This document shows, piece by piece, positions 16,096 through 22,070 of a stretch of 22,070 bases of DNA. This DNA comes from Cryptobacterium sp. CAG:338 (GTDB taxonomy: Bacteria > Actinomycetota > Coriobacteriia > Coriobacteriales > Eggerthellaceae): positions 62,962 to 85,031 of the forward strand of contig FR896051.1 in NCBI GenBank assembly GCA_000435475.1. Reading direction: 5' to 3'. The notes below the pieces were generated by a model. That model was not told where the DNA came from and made no database searches. It was given only the letters and a program-made list of their open reading frames with translations. The position numbers and the translations under genes are program-made. The number at the start of each line of letters is the position of its first letter. Within the stretch, counting starts at the first letter, position 1.

Positions 16096-16125
16096 AAGGA
16101 GGCGCCCGCCAAAGCGAACGCCTCC
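16093..16125 (-). terminator. Rho-independent terminator after the CoA-transferase pair
   Basis: GGAGGCG (16098-16104) pairs with CGCCTCC (16119-16125); an inner CGC/GCG stem closes the loop. On the minus strand a TTTTT run follows (16093-16097). It lies 137 bases after the transferase stop; that interval also has a 6-base inverted repeat CTAATC/GATTAG (16194-16199 and 16210-16215). Confidence 0.85.
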
Positions 16126-16262
16126 GTAAACCCCTCCCGCGCAATGTGAAATCACGAAAATAAGTAACTATAATAAGTTGTATCTAATCACCCTTGCGCG
16201 ATTAGCTTTGATGATCCGATCGATCCAGACCTTAACGTTCATCAAAATGATGTCGGTTAAAG

Positions 16263-17498
16263 TTAGTCGAGCTGACCACCATACAGAGGAACACGATCCT
16301 CTTCAGGCTCAATGTCGTCGCCTAAGCGAATAGAGCCCTTCTCCTTAAGACGAGCAATCGTCTCATCGTCTGCGCCAACCTTCTTGAGGTATTCCTCGGT
16401 ATCTGCACCAAGAGGAGATACTTCCTCAAAGTCCGCAATGTTAACAGGGATGGTGGACAGGTGATGAGGAAGGCCAGTCTGAAGAACGCGGCCAACGCGA
16501 GGGAAATCAACCCAAGCAAGAGCCTCTGGGTTCTCGCGGGTAATCTGCTCAACAGCTTCAGTCTTGGAGTTAACCTTAGCGATGCAGAAGTCCTTGTCCT
16601 CGAGCCATTCCATCCATTCATCGGTAGTCTTAGACTTGATGGTCTCTTCTACGATCTTGAATGCCTCAGGAGCTTCCCAACGACGCTTCAAGCCGTCGCC
16701 CTTGATTTCAGGATGACCAATTGCGTCGCAGAAAGGCTGCCAGAACTTAGGCTCTACCATACCAAGTGCCAGCTTACCGCCGTCCTTGGTTTCATATACA
16801 TTGTAAGCAGCAGAAGGATACTCGAGGTCGTTACGATCGCACTGACCGCCGTTGAAGCACCAACGAGAATCGAGCAGTGAGTTCCACCATACGAAGCAGT
16901 CAAACATGGAGGTATCAATATAGGTACCCTTACCAGTCTGCTCGCGAGCATACAATGCTGCCAGGAGTGCCTGACCTGCAACCATACCAGAAGAAAGGTC
17001 GCACAGGTGAAGTGGAGAAGTGCCGCCATGATTTACTGACAGATAACCACTGGTTGCCTGCATGTTGAGGTCATGCTGAGCTTTCTTGGAACGAGGATCC
17101 TCAGCACCATAACCGGAAATGGAGCAGTAAATGATACGAGGATTAATCTTGTTGATGGTTTCGTAGTCGATACCAAGTTTCTTGGTTACGCCAGGACGGA
17201 AGCTTTCTACGATAACGTCAGCTTCTTTAGCCATCTTCAAGAACCAATCAACAACTTCCTGGTCCTTCAGGTTCAAAGAAACAGATTTCTTATTACGACC
17301 AAGAGCGGTGATGTAGTAAGAAATGCCATTGCCCATTGTTGGGTAGTCATGACGCATGAAGTCGCCAGCGCCGGTATCTTCGCACTTGATTACCGTAGCA
17401 CCAAGGTCAGCTAATACCTGAGTAGCATAGCCACCTGGAAGGTAACGGGAAAAGTCAAGAACAGTAATTCCTGAAAAAGGTGTAGTAGCACGTGCCAT
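16263..17498 (-). CDS. CaiB/BaiF-type (class III) CoA-transferase, subunit or paralogue A
   Basis: Transfers CoA between an acyl-CoA donor and a carboxylic acid through an aspartyl-CoA thioester, 411 residues. Class III features: LDFSRYLPGGYATQVLADLG near the N-terminus, VIVESFRPGV (95-104), LGIDYETINKINPRIIYCSI (108-127), GYG (129-131), and HLCDLSSGMVAG (164-175) with Asp167 at the catalytic aspartate position of formyl-CoA transferase (Asp169), then REQTGKGTYIDTSMFD (185-200). The tail has PLGADTEEYLKKVG (362-375), the usual family ending. It starts 22 bases after the second CoA-transferase, with AAGGAG as ribosome site, so the two are cotranscribed. Two adjacent, unequal CaiB/BaiF genes are the arrangement of heteromeric enzymes such as BbsEF and SmtAB. 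The acid substrate is unknown. Confidence 0.92.
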   Translation of the reverse strand: MARATTPFSGITVLDFSRYLPGGYATQVLADLGATVIKCEDTGAGDFMRHDYPTMGNGISYYITALGRNKKSVSLNLKDQEVVDWFLKMAKEADVIVESFRPGVTKKLGIDYETINKINPRIIYCSISGYGAEDPRSKKAQHDLNMQATSGYLSVNHGGTSPLHLCDLSSGMVAGQALLAALYAREQTGKGTYIDTSMFDCFVWWNSLLDSRWCFNGGQCDRNDLEYPSAAYNVYETKDGGKLALGMVEPKFWQPFCDAIGHPEIKGDGLKRRWEAPEAFKIVEETIKSKTTDEWMEWLEDKDFCIAKVNSKTEAVEQITRENPEALAWVDFPRVGRVLQTGLPHHLSTIPVNIADFEEVSPLGADTEEYLKKVGADDETIARLKEKGSIRLGDDIEPEEDRVPLYGGQLD

Positions 17499-17520
17499 GT
17501 AAAGAACTCCTTATTATTAA

Positions 17521-18837
17521 CTACTTAGTCTTCTTAGAGTTAGGACCGAAGCTAGGCTCAAGTACCTCAGGAGGCAATGGATCGCCGGTGTATTCCATTA
17601 CGGCGCCATCTGCAATAAGCTTATCGACATCAGCGTCGGTGTAGCCATACTCTTTCAGGATCTTACGGGTGTCATAACCGGTAGGACGGCTGCGATAGAG
17701 TACAGGGTCGCCAATGCTGTCAAGACGGAATGGCATGGTCGTAATAACGTATTCGTCTTCTTTACCGTAAGGGCTGGAAGGACCTTGCTTCTCGTACTTA
17801 ACGTAACGGAGCTGGTCGTTATCAAATGCTTCCTGATCCTGGAGAACGTCGGTAACGGTCTGAATCTTCTCGAATGGAATGTCGTTCTCGCGGAACTTCT
17901 TCTCCAGTTCAGCAAACGTGAATTTCTTGCATGCCTGATGCATTGCAGCAACAACGTCAACATACTTGCCATTGTCTGCCAAAACTTCGAGGCTCTCATA
18001 CTGAGGATCGGTGTACCATACTTCGTCCATTTCGAGAGTCTTGAAAACAAGCTCGTGATACTTGTTGTAATGACCGAAGCACATGAGGAACCAAATACCA
18101 TCAGAAGATACATAAGAGTTATTGGTTGGGCACTTAGCCTCCATGCGGTCCTTAGGATAGTCGCAACCCTGCTGCTGAGCGATAAGAGCAGAGGTCATGC
18201 CCCAAGTGCCTACGTGATACAGAGAACCAGTTACCTTGTCGCCTTGACCGGTGCGAAGAGCGCCTGCATAAGCACCAAGGATACCAGCTGCCAAAGCGCA
18301 ACCAGTGTTCCAGTCACCAAAAGCAATAGGAGAGTTACCTGGCTCGTAATGAGCATTTGCCTGAGGAATTGCGCTAACAAAACCGGAACGAGCAGCAAAA
18401 GCGGTAGCGTCAAAGCCCTTAGCATCTTTCATAGGACCATGCTCGCCATAACCACGATTCTGTGCCCAAACCAAACGAGGGAACTTCTCGTGCAAGGTTT
18501 CATAATCAAGACCCAAACGCTGCAATGCGCCGGAACGTAAAGAGGTAAGGAAGATGTCTGCAGTTTCGAGCAGTTTGTACATTACTTCCAGACCTTCAGG
18601 ATTCTTAGCATTAATTGCAGTCCATTCCTTGTTAAAAGAACCGCAGTCATATGCTACGTCGTCAAATTCGGTACGGAAAGCCATACCCCAAGCCATCCCC
18701 TGAGTACGCTGTTCGTCACCGGTAAATGGCTCTACTTTGATTACGGTTGCACCCATTTCAGCAAGCGCACGACCAGCTGCTGGTCCTGCTGCATACTGAG
18801 TAAGCTCAACAACCTTTACTCCTTCAAGTCCTGCCAT
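17521..18837 (-). CDS. CaiB/BaiF-type (class III) CoA-transferase, subunit or paralogue B
   Basis: Second member of the transferase pair, 438 residues and clearly diverged from its neighbour. It shows VVELTQYAAGPAAGRALAEM (9-28), TVIKVEP (31-37), RSGALQRLGLDYETL (101-115), NRGYGEHGP (127-135) and IAFGDWNTGCALAAGILGAY (171-190), with Asp175 at the catalytic aspartate position, then GALRTGQGD (192-200). The C-terminus has RPTGYDTRKILKEYGYTDAD (384-403), the BaiF/CaiB-like family end, plus a polar tail. Unlike many inactive partner subunits it keeps an aspartate, so both chains could be catalytic. AGGAGA precedes the ATG. Transcription from the SDR-ADH unit should stop at 18897-18932, 60 bases upstream, so a promoter in that short gap, or read-through, is needed; I see no clear promoter there. 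Confidence 0.91.
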   Translation of the reverse strand: MAGLEGVKVVELTQYAAGPAAGRALAEMGATVIKVEPFTGDEQRTQGMAWGMAFRTEFDDVAYDCGSFNKEWTAINAKNPEGLEVMYKLLETADIFLTSLRSGALQRLGLDYETLHEKFPRLVWAQNRGYGEHGPMKDAKGFDATAFAARSGFVSAIPQANAHYEPGNSPIAFGDWNTGCALAAGILGAYAGALRTGQGDKVTGSLYHVGTWGMTSALIAQQQGCDYPKDRMEAKCPTNNSYVSSDGIWFLMCFGHYNKYHELVFKTLEMDEVWYTDPQYESLEVLADNGKYVDVVAAMHQACKKFTFAELEKKFRENDIPFEKIQTVTDVLQDQEAFDNDQLRYVKYEKQGPSSPYGKEDEYVITTMPFRLDSIGDPVLYRSRPTGYDTRKILKEYGYTDADVDKLIADGAVMEYTGDPLPPEVLEPSFGPNSKKTK

Positions 18838-18896
18838 ATTTATCTCCTAACTAAGTGATACTGGCGTAATCATCTATTACACCACTGACAGAAGTT

Positions 18897-18932
18897 AAAA
18901 GGGGCACCGGCACCGATGGTGTCAGCACCCCT
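18897..18932 (-). terminator. Rho-independent terminator after the zinc alcohol dehydrogenase gene
   Basis: AGGGGCACCGGCACC (18900-18914) pairs with GGTGTCAGCACCCCT (18918-18932): 15 positions with one mismatch and G-U pairs and a three-base loop. TTTT follows on the minus strand (18897-18900). It lies 73 bases after the dehydrogenase stop and 60 before the transferase start. Confidence 0.88.
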
Positions 18933-19005
18933 CATATCAAATCCTACTTCACTACCTGATTTCGGTTTATCGAATAAAGTAATGAATTTAGAAAAAGAGT
19001 TGATC

Positions 19006-20058
19006 TTACGGCTCGAGAATTACGCGCAAGCCCTCGCCGTCATCGATGAGCTGCATGCCCTTTTCAAATTCTTTCAAAGGAAGAACGTGGCTTGCAATAG
19101 CATCAATGTCGAGACCCTGTGCGAGAAGGTTCAAGCCCTGGCGCCAATGCTTACGCTCGTAAGCACGAGAACCAACAATGCTGATCTGACGCATAGCGAT
19201 TGGGTTCATGTGGATGCTAGAAGGCTGTGCAGGAAGACCGGTGATACCGATGCGGCCATTCTTAGCAACCATCTCTACTGCCTGCTGTACAACCGTGAAG
19301 TGACCAGCTGCATCCAAGATGATCTCAGGACCAGTACCGTTGGTGAGTTCCTTAACCTTTTCAATTACGTCAACTTCGGAACCATTGATAGGAATAGCAC
19401 CGAGGTCTTCAGCTACCTTAAGACGCTTGGTATCAGCAGCAAGACCAGAGCAGATTACCTTCTGGATACCATAAGCCTGCTTCAAAACAGCAACCATGAG
19501 CAGACCGATTGGGCCAGGGCCCATTACCAATGCGGTGTCGCCAGCTTCAGGATGTACACGCTCAACAGCGTTCAGAGCTACACCCAGTGGCTCGAGCAAA
19601 GCGCCCTGTACGAAAGAAACCTCGTCAGGAATAGGAATAACATTGGTAGCACGGATTGCCATGTACTTTGCGAAACCACCAGGAAGGTCAGTGCCATAGA
19701 ATGGACGGTTGTCGCAAATGTTTACCATGCCCTTATCGCAGTATGGGCAGGTGTTATCAAACAATACAGGGTTAGCGGTAACACGCATACCTACTTCAAG
19801 GTTCTTAGGAGCGTTTGCGCCAAGCTCTGCAATAACACCAGAGAACTCATGACCAAAAATGGCAGGGAACGTGATGTCATAAGAGTTGAACAGAGCTTCC
19901 TGGCCACGATGCAAAGAGTGGTCAGTACCGCAAATACCGCAAGCCTTGATCTCGATCAATACTTCGTCGTCCTTGATCTGAGGAATAGGAGCATCCTCTA
20001 CATACTGCCAAGGTTCGGTACGGCCTACACAATGGATTGCGTTCATTACACCTTCCAT
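19006..20058 (-). CDS. Zinc-dependent medium-chain alcohol dehydrogenase
   Basis: NAD(P)-dependent alcohol/polyol dehydrogenase of the MDR superfamily, 350 residues. Catalytic zinc ligands: Cys43 in GICGTDH (41-47), His70-Glu71 in FGHEFSG (68-74), and Glu156 in LLEPLGV (154-160). The structural-zinc lobe reads DNTCPYCDKGMVNIC (101-115): three cysteines (104, 107, 115), with Asp101 where the first cysteine normally stands. The Rossmann motif is GPGPIGL (180-186). It resembles sorbitol/threonine dehydrogenases, but the substrate is not deducible. ATG 20058 has AAAGGGG seven bases upstream; ATG 20046 also has a ribosome-like GGAAGG, so the product could be four residues shorter. It follows the SDR gene by 80 bases, with a strong hairpin between, and ends at its own terminator. 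The pair probably interconverts hydroxy and keto forms of the pathway compound. Confidence 0.93.
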   Translation of the reverse strand: MEGVMNAIHCVGRTEPWQYVEDAPIPQIKDDEVLIEIKACGICGTDHSLHRGQEALFNSYDITFPAIFGHEFSGVIAELGANAPKNLEVGMRVTANPVLFDNTCPYCDKGMVNICDNRPFYGTDLPGGFAKYMAIRATNVIPIPDEVSFVQGALLEPLGVALNAVERVHPEAGDTALVMGPGPIGLLMVAVLKQAYGIQKVICSGLAADTKRLKVAEDLGAIPINGSEVDVIEKVKELTNGTGPEIILDAAGHFTVVQQAVEMVAKNGRIGITGLPAQPSSIHMNPIAMRQISIVGSRAYERKHWRQGLNLLAQGLDIDAIASHVLPLKEFEKGMQLIDDGEGLRVILEP

Positions 20059-20100
20059 GTATTTACCCCTTTCTAGGTAAAGAAAACGAAAGTCAACAGT

Positions 20101-20126
20101 GTGCAGTCGCGCTTACGCGACTGCAC
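20101..20126 (-). repeat. Perfect 11-base hairpin between the SDR and ADH genes
   Basis: GTGCAGTCGCG (20101-20111) pairs perfectly with CGCGACTGCAC (20116-20126) around a CTTA loop, 12 bases after the SDR stop. On the minus strand the next bases are ACTGTTGACTTTCG, with no immediate T-run. It looks like an RNA-stabilising or partially terminating intra-operon hairpin rather than a full terminator. Confidence 0.75.
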
Positions 20127-20138
20127 GAAGTCGATGAG

Positions 20139-20930
20139 TTACTGGATAGACCAACCACCGTCGAGAGTAATGGTCTGGCCAGTGGTGTACTCGTTGATTG
20201 GATGCAGGAAGAACATAATTGCTTCTGCCATCTCGTCGAGAGAGCCCATGTAGGTGAAGTCGGACAATGGAGTGCGGCTCTTTACATAAGCTTCCTGCTG
20301 AGGATTGTCAGCGAATACCTTTTCAACCATAGGAGTCATTACGTAACCAGGTGCGATACCGTTTACCTTGATGTTGTACTGAGCAAGGTCAACAGCCAAA
20401 GCGCGAACCATGCCCATTACAGCAGACTTGGTGGTGCAGTAAGGAGCAATGTTCTCCATTGCGCGGTCGCCACGGCCAGAAGATACGAGAACGATCTTGC
20501 CGCCCTTGTCCTTCATGTACTTAGCAGCAGAGGTTGCGATGAACCAATTTGCCTTTACGTTTACAGCGAAGATCTTCTCCCACATTTCCTCGGTAACGTC
20601 GAGAGCGTTGGTGCGAGGAAGAGAGATGCCTGCGGTGGAAACTACCATGTCGATGCCACCGAATTCTTCAACGGTCTTGGTGAGCATTGCGTCAATGTCG
20701 CTCTGCTTGGTGCCGTCGCAGAACATGCCGATTGCCTTGCCGCCTTCTGCCTTAAGTTCTTCAGCAGTGTCAAGGCAGATCTGCTCAGGAACGCCGCAAA
20801 TCATTACGTTTGCGCCTGCTGCGCAGAGAGCCTGTGCGGTTGCCTTACCGATACCAGAGCCGCCACCCATTACTACAGCAGTTTTACCTGCGAGCTGCTC
20901 CTTTGGTTCTCCAGCAAACCAGTTAGCCAT
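20139..20930 (-). CDS. Short-chain dehydrogenase/reductase (BaiA/gluconate-dehydrogenase-like)
   Basis: Cytoplasmic NAD(P)-dependent oxidoreductase, 263 residues. Cofactor motif GGGSGIG (22-28), CDG (71-73) for the adenine ring, VNVKANW (123-129) with the active-site Asn, catalytic serine in LVSSGRG (148-154), YCTTK with Tyr164 and Lys168, IAPGYVMTPM (192-201) and the C-terminal TLDGGWS (255-261). The usual NNAG strand reads STAG (98-101), a variation tolerated in some SDRs. It is the first gene of the SDR-ADH unit, with a strong GAGGAGG ribosome site and a leader hairpin at 20955-20986. SDRs of this group oxidise hydroxyacyl or steroid alcohols; by position it may be the hydroxyacyl step of the CoA-ester pathway (compare BbsC/BbsD), but this is inference. 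Confidence 0.93.
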   Translation of the reverse strand: MANWFAGEPKEQLAGKTAVVMGGGSGIGKATAQALCAAGANVMICGVPEQICLDTAEELKAEGGKAIGMFCDGTKQSDIDAMLTKTVEEFGGIDMVVSTAGISLPRTNALDVTEEMWEKIFAVNVKANWFIATSAAKYMKDKGGKIVLVSSGRGDRAMENIAPYCTTKSAVMGMVRALAVDLAQYNIKVNGIAPGYVMTPMVEKVFADNPQQEAYVKSRTPLSDFTYMGSLDEMAEAIMFFLHPINEYTTGQTITLDGGWSIQ

Positions 20931-20954
20931 AAAAACCCTCCTCTTTTCTTTATT

Positions 20955-20986
20955 TCAAGGAAACCCTTTCTTCTTTGTTTCCTTGA
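20955..20986 (-). promoter_or_regulatory. Leader hairpin of the SDR-ADH operon
   Basis: TCAAGGAAAC (20955-20964) pairs perfectly with GTTTCCTTGA (20977-20986). The 12-base loop reads AAAGAAGAAAGG on the minus strand, itself purine-rich and ribosome-site-like. The stem ends 24 bases before the start codon, just upstream of the real ribosome site, and could stabilise the messenger or be a protein or RNA target. Confidence 0.55.
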
Positions 20987-21057
20987 TTCACACTATTTCA
21001 GACAAGTAATATGGTCGGCCAGAAGTGGATTTGGGTCTAATTGTCTACTGATGAGTA

Positions 21058-21063
21058 TTTATA
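21058..21063 (-). promoter_or_regulatory. Possible -10 element for the SDR-ADH operon
   Basis: TATAAA on the minus strand, about 130 bases before the SDR start, without a good -35 element, as is usual for activator-dependent promoters. Weak evidence. Confidence 0.25.
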
Positions 21064-21162
21064 GCTAACTCAAATGATATGTATTTGTATCTATCAGTTT
21101 GAACCTATTATTAAGGTATTAGTTATCAATTAACGGAAAATCGGCCATTTTTGACGTATTTT

Positions 21163-21179
21163 CATAGTTGGAAACTATG
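21163..21179. promoter_or_regulatory. Candidate LysR-type operator upstream of the SDR-ADH operon
   Basis: The perfect dyad CATAGTT-GGA-AACTATG contains the LysR T-N11-A form ATAG-N7-CTAT. Smaller dyads lie nearby: GTTA-N5-TAAC (21122-21134) and ACCT-N7-AGGT (21103-21117). The gap 20931-21388 between the partial lysR gene and the SDR gene contains no gene, only these sites, a leader hairpin and the lysR terminator. Confidence 0.5.
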
Positions 21180-21301
21180 GTTCGATAAATCTCAAATGAA
21201 TATATAGCTTTATCAAGCCTTTCTCGTAAAACTTTAGCCATTGACCGATTGATAAAACATTGTTCCATGACGAAAATTCAACGTCAAAATAAAAAGTGTT
21301 T

Positions 21302-21337
21302 AAAAGCATTCAGGGCAACCCATCGGATTGCCCTGAA
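21302..21337 (-). terminator. Terminator after the partial LysR gene
   Basis: TTCAGGGCAA (21309-21318) pairs perfectly with TTGCCCTGAA (21328-21337), with CC/GG closing further inside. The minus strand continues TGCTTTT. It lies 51 bases after the lysR stop codon. Confidence 0.75.
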
Positions 21338-21388
21338 ATACTCATAAGAGATTATTGCGATAAAGGATTTGAAAGCGATAGAGGCACT

Positions 21389-22070
21389 TTAATACTGCTG
21401 ATCGTAAAGCTTAACCGCCTGATCTGAAGTTCCGCCCTTCAAATAGCTTTCTTCAAGTGGGATAACTCCTGTCGGGAACTTAATATGACGCTGGGTAAAC
21501 TTAATAAATTCTTCAACCAAATGAGAATGGAACGATTTTTTGTTGTAACCCAAATAAATAATATGGAAAGGCTCACGAAGTTCTGCGATAGGCACTGTTA
21601 CAAAGTTCTCTAAAGAAAGATCATCAAGCGTTTCGAGAATAACAGCCGTAATGCTTCTATCAGAAGCAACCAACGATGCAGCACTAATCTCATCATCAAA
21701 ACCCTGCTCAACATGAAGATCATATGCTTTAAAAAGACCTTCGAAGATAATGTGCATATATGATTGAGAACGGTAGGAAGTGAGTTTTACATCTTTCAAT
21801 TCACGCAGTGATACCACTTCACGCTTTGCAAGTGGACTTGAAGAATTAACCGCAAGTACGACGTTCTGTGAAAACTGAGGTACAAATTCTATATCTTCAC
21901 TTACCCCATCAAGCTTTCCACAGAAGACTACGTCGTATTTACCATCTTCAAGGCCTTTAAGACATTCATAAGTAGTTCCCTGATAAATATCAAATACTAC
22001 ATCGTCACCAAAAGCGCCCTTGAAGGTGCTAAGCAAACGAGGGAGATAGTTTCTCTGAATGCTAATAACC
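21389..22070 (-). CDS. LysR-family transcriptional regulator, N-terminus beyond the window
   Basis: The effector-binding part of a second LysR regulator, about 227 residues in frame to the window edge. The frame stays open through the last base, with VISIQRNYLPRLLSTFKGAF spanning a TTG at 22036, so that TTG is not the start. Comparison with the LysR at 13497-14429 (YLPALLRTYRGIYG in the same place) shows that the helix-turn-helix and linker, about 85 residues, lie off-window. The two proteins are paralogues: both have a YQG strand, a DVVF/DIAI strand, an IEFVPQF/IEFIPVL strand and DDEI. It lies just upstream of the SDR-ADH unit in the same direction, ends at its own terminator, and is the obvious candidate to bind the dyad at 21163-21179. 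Confidence 0.92.
   Translation of the reverse strand, partial: VISIQRNYLPRLLSTFKGAFGDDVVFDIYQGTTYECLKGLEDGKYDVVFCGKLDGVSEDIEFVPQFSQNVVLAVNSSSPLAKREVVSLRELKDVKLTSYRSQSYMHIIFEGLFKAYDLHVEQGFDDEISAASLVASDRSITAVILETLDDLSLENFVTVPIAELREPFHIIYLGYNKKSFHSHLVEEFIKFTQRHIKFPTGVIPLEESYLKGGTSDQAVKLYDQQY

Noticed and set aside
14538..18837. Carnitine (cai) operon
   Set aside because: No CaiT transporter, CaiC ligase or CaiD hydratase is nearby and there are two transferases rather than one.
14538..20930. Bile-acid 7-dehydroxylation (bai) operon
   Set aside because: CoA-transferase and SDR genes resemble BaiF and BaiA, but baiB, baiCD, baiE and baiH equivalents are missing and a zinc ADH and second transferase are present instead.
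1..22070. Mobile element, prophage or CRISPR content
   Set aside because: No integrase, transposase, phage structural gene, flanking long repeats or regularly spaced repeats were seen.

Overview
The window looks like chromosome of an anaerobic Gram-positive actinobacterium, most likely class Coriobacteriia (Eggerthella/Cryptobacterium-like). This rests on gene content: a LuxR-family regulator of the Coriobacteriia kind, twin CaiB/BaiF CoA-transferases with an acyl-CoA dehydrogenase, paralogous LysR regulators, and a CapA-like protein with a long disordered cytoplasmic arm. Strong AGGAGG-type ribosome sites, frequent TTG/GTG starts and a Gram-positive LexA box also fit. The assignment is from recognition only. 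I see no integrase, transposase, CRISPR array, rRNA or tRNA.

Left part (1-8.4 kb). map (minus) diverges from a CapA-like membrane phosphoesterase gene that overlaps mtnA by one base. A lone short-chain dehydrogenase follows on plus. Facing it is a small minus-strand operon: a GyrI-like gene that has lost its middle in frame, then a MmcQ/YjbR gene, under a promoter carrying an almost perfect LexA box. Next is a two-gene ABC exporter (ATPase then permease) on minus.

Middle (8.4-14.4 kb). An unrecognised 523-residue membrane protein starts at TTG. A LuxR-family regulator gene is broken by one stop codon and one frameshift. A FUSC-family membrane protein and its upstream LysR regulator form a minus-strand pair.

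Right part (14.4-22.07 kb). Five catabolic genes lie on minus: SDR, zinc alcohol dehydrogenase, two CaiB/BaiF CoA-transferases and an acyl-CoA dehydrogenase. Rho-independent terminators cut them into three separate transcription units (SDR-ADH; the two CoA-transferases; the dehydrogenase). A second, partly off-window LysR gene lies upstream and the LysR-FUSC pair downstream. The five genes appear strongly codon-biased, which suggests high expression. Together they suggest that an organic acid is activated by CoA transfer, oxidised or reduced at the alpha-beta bond, and its alcohol/keto groups interconverted, with the FUSC protein perhaps exporting the acid. The gene set resembles part of the benzylsuccinate (Bbs) and carnitine (Cai) pathways, but the hydratase and thiolase steps are absent here and the substrate cannot be read from the sequence.
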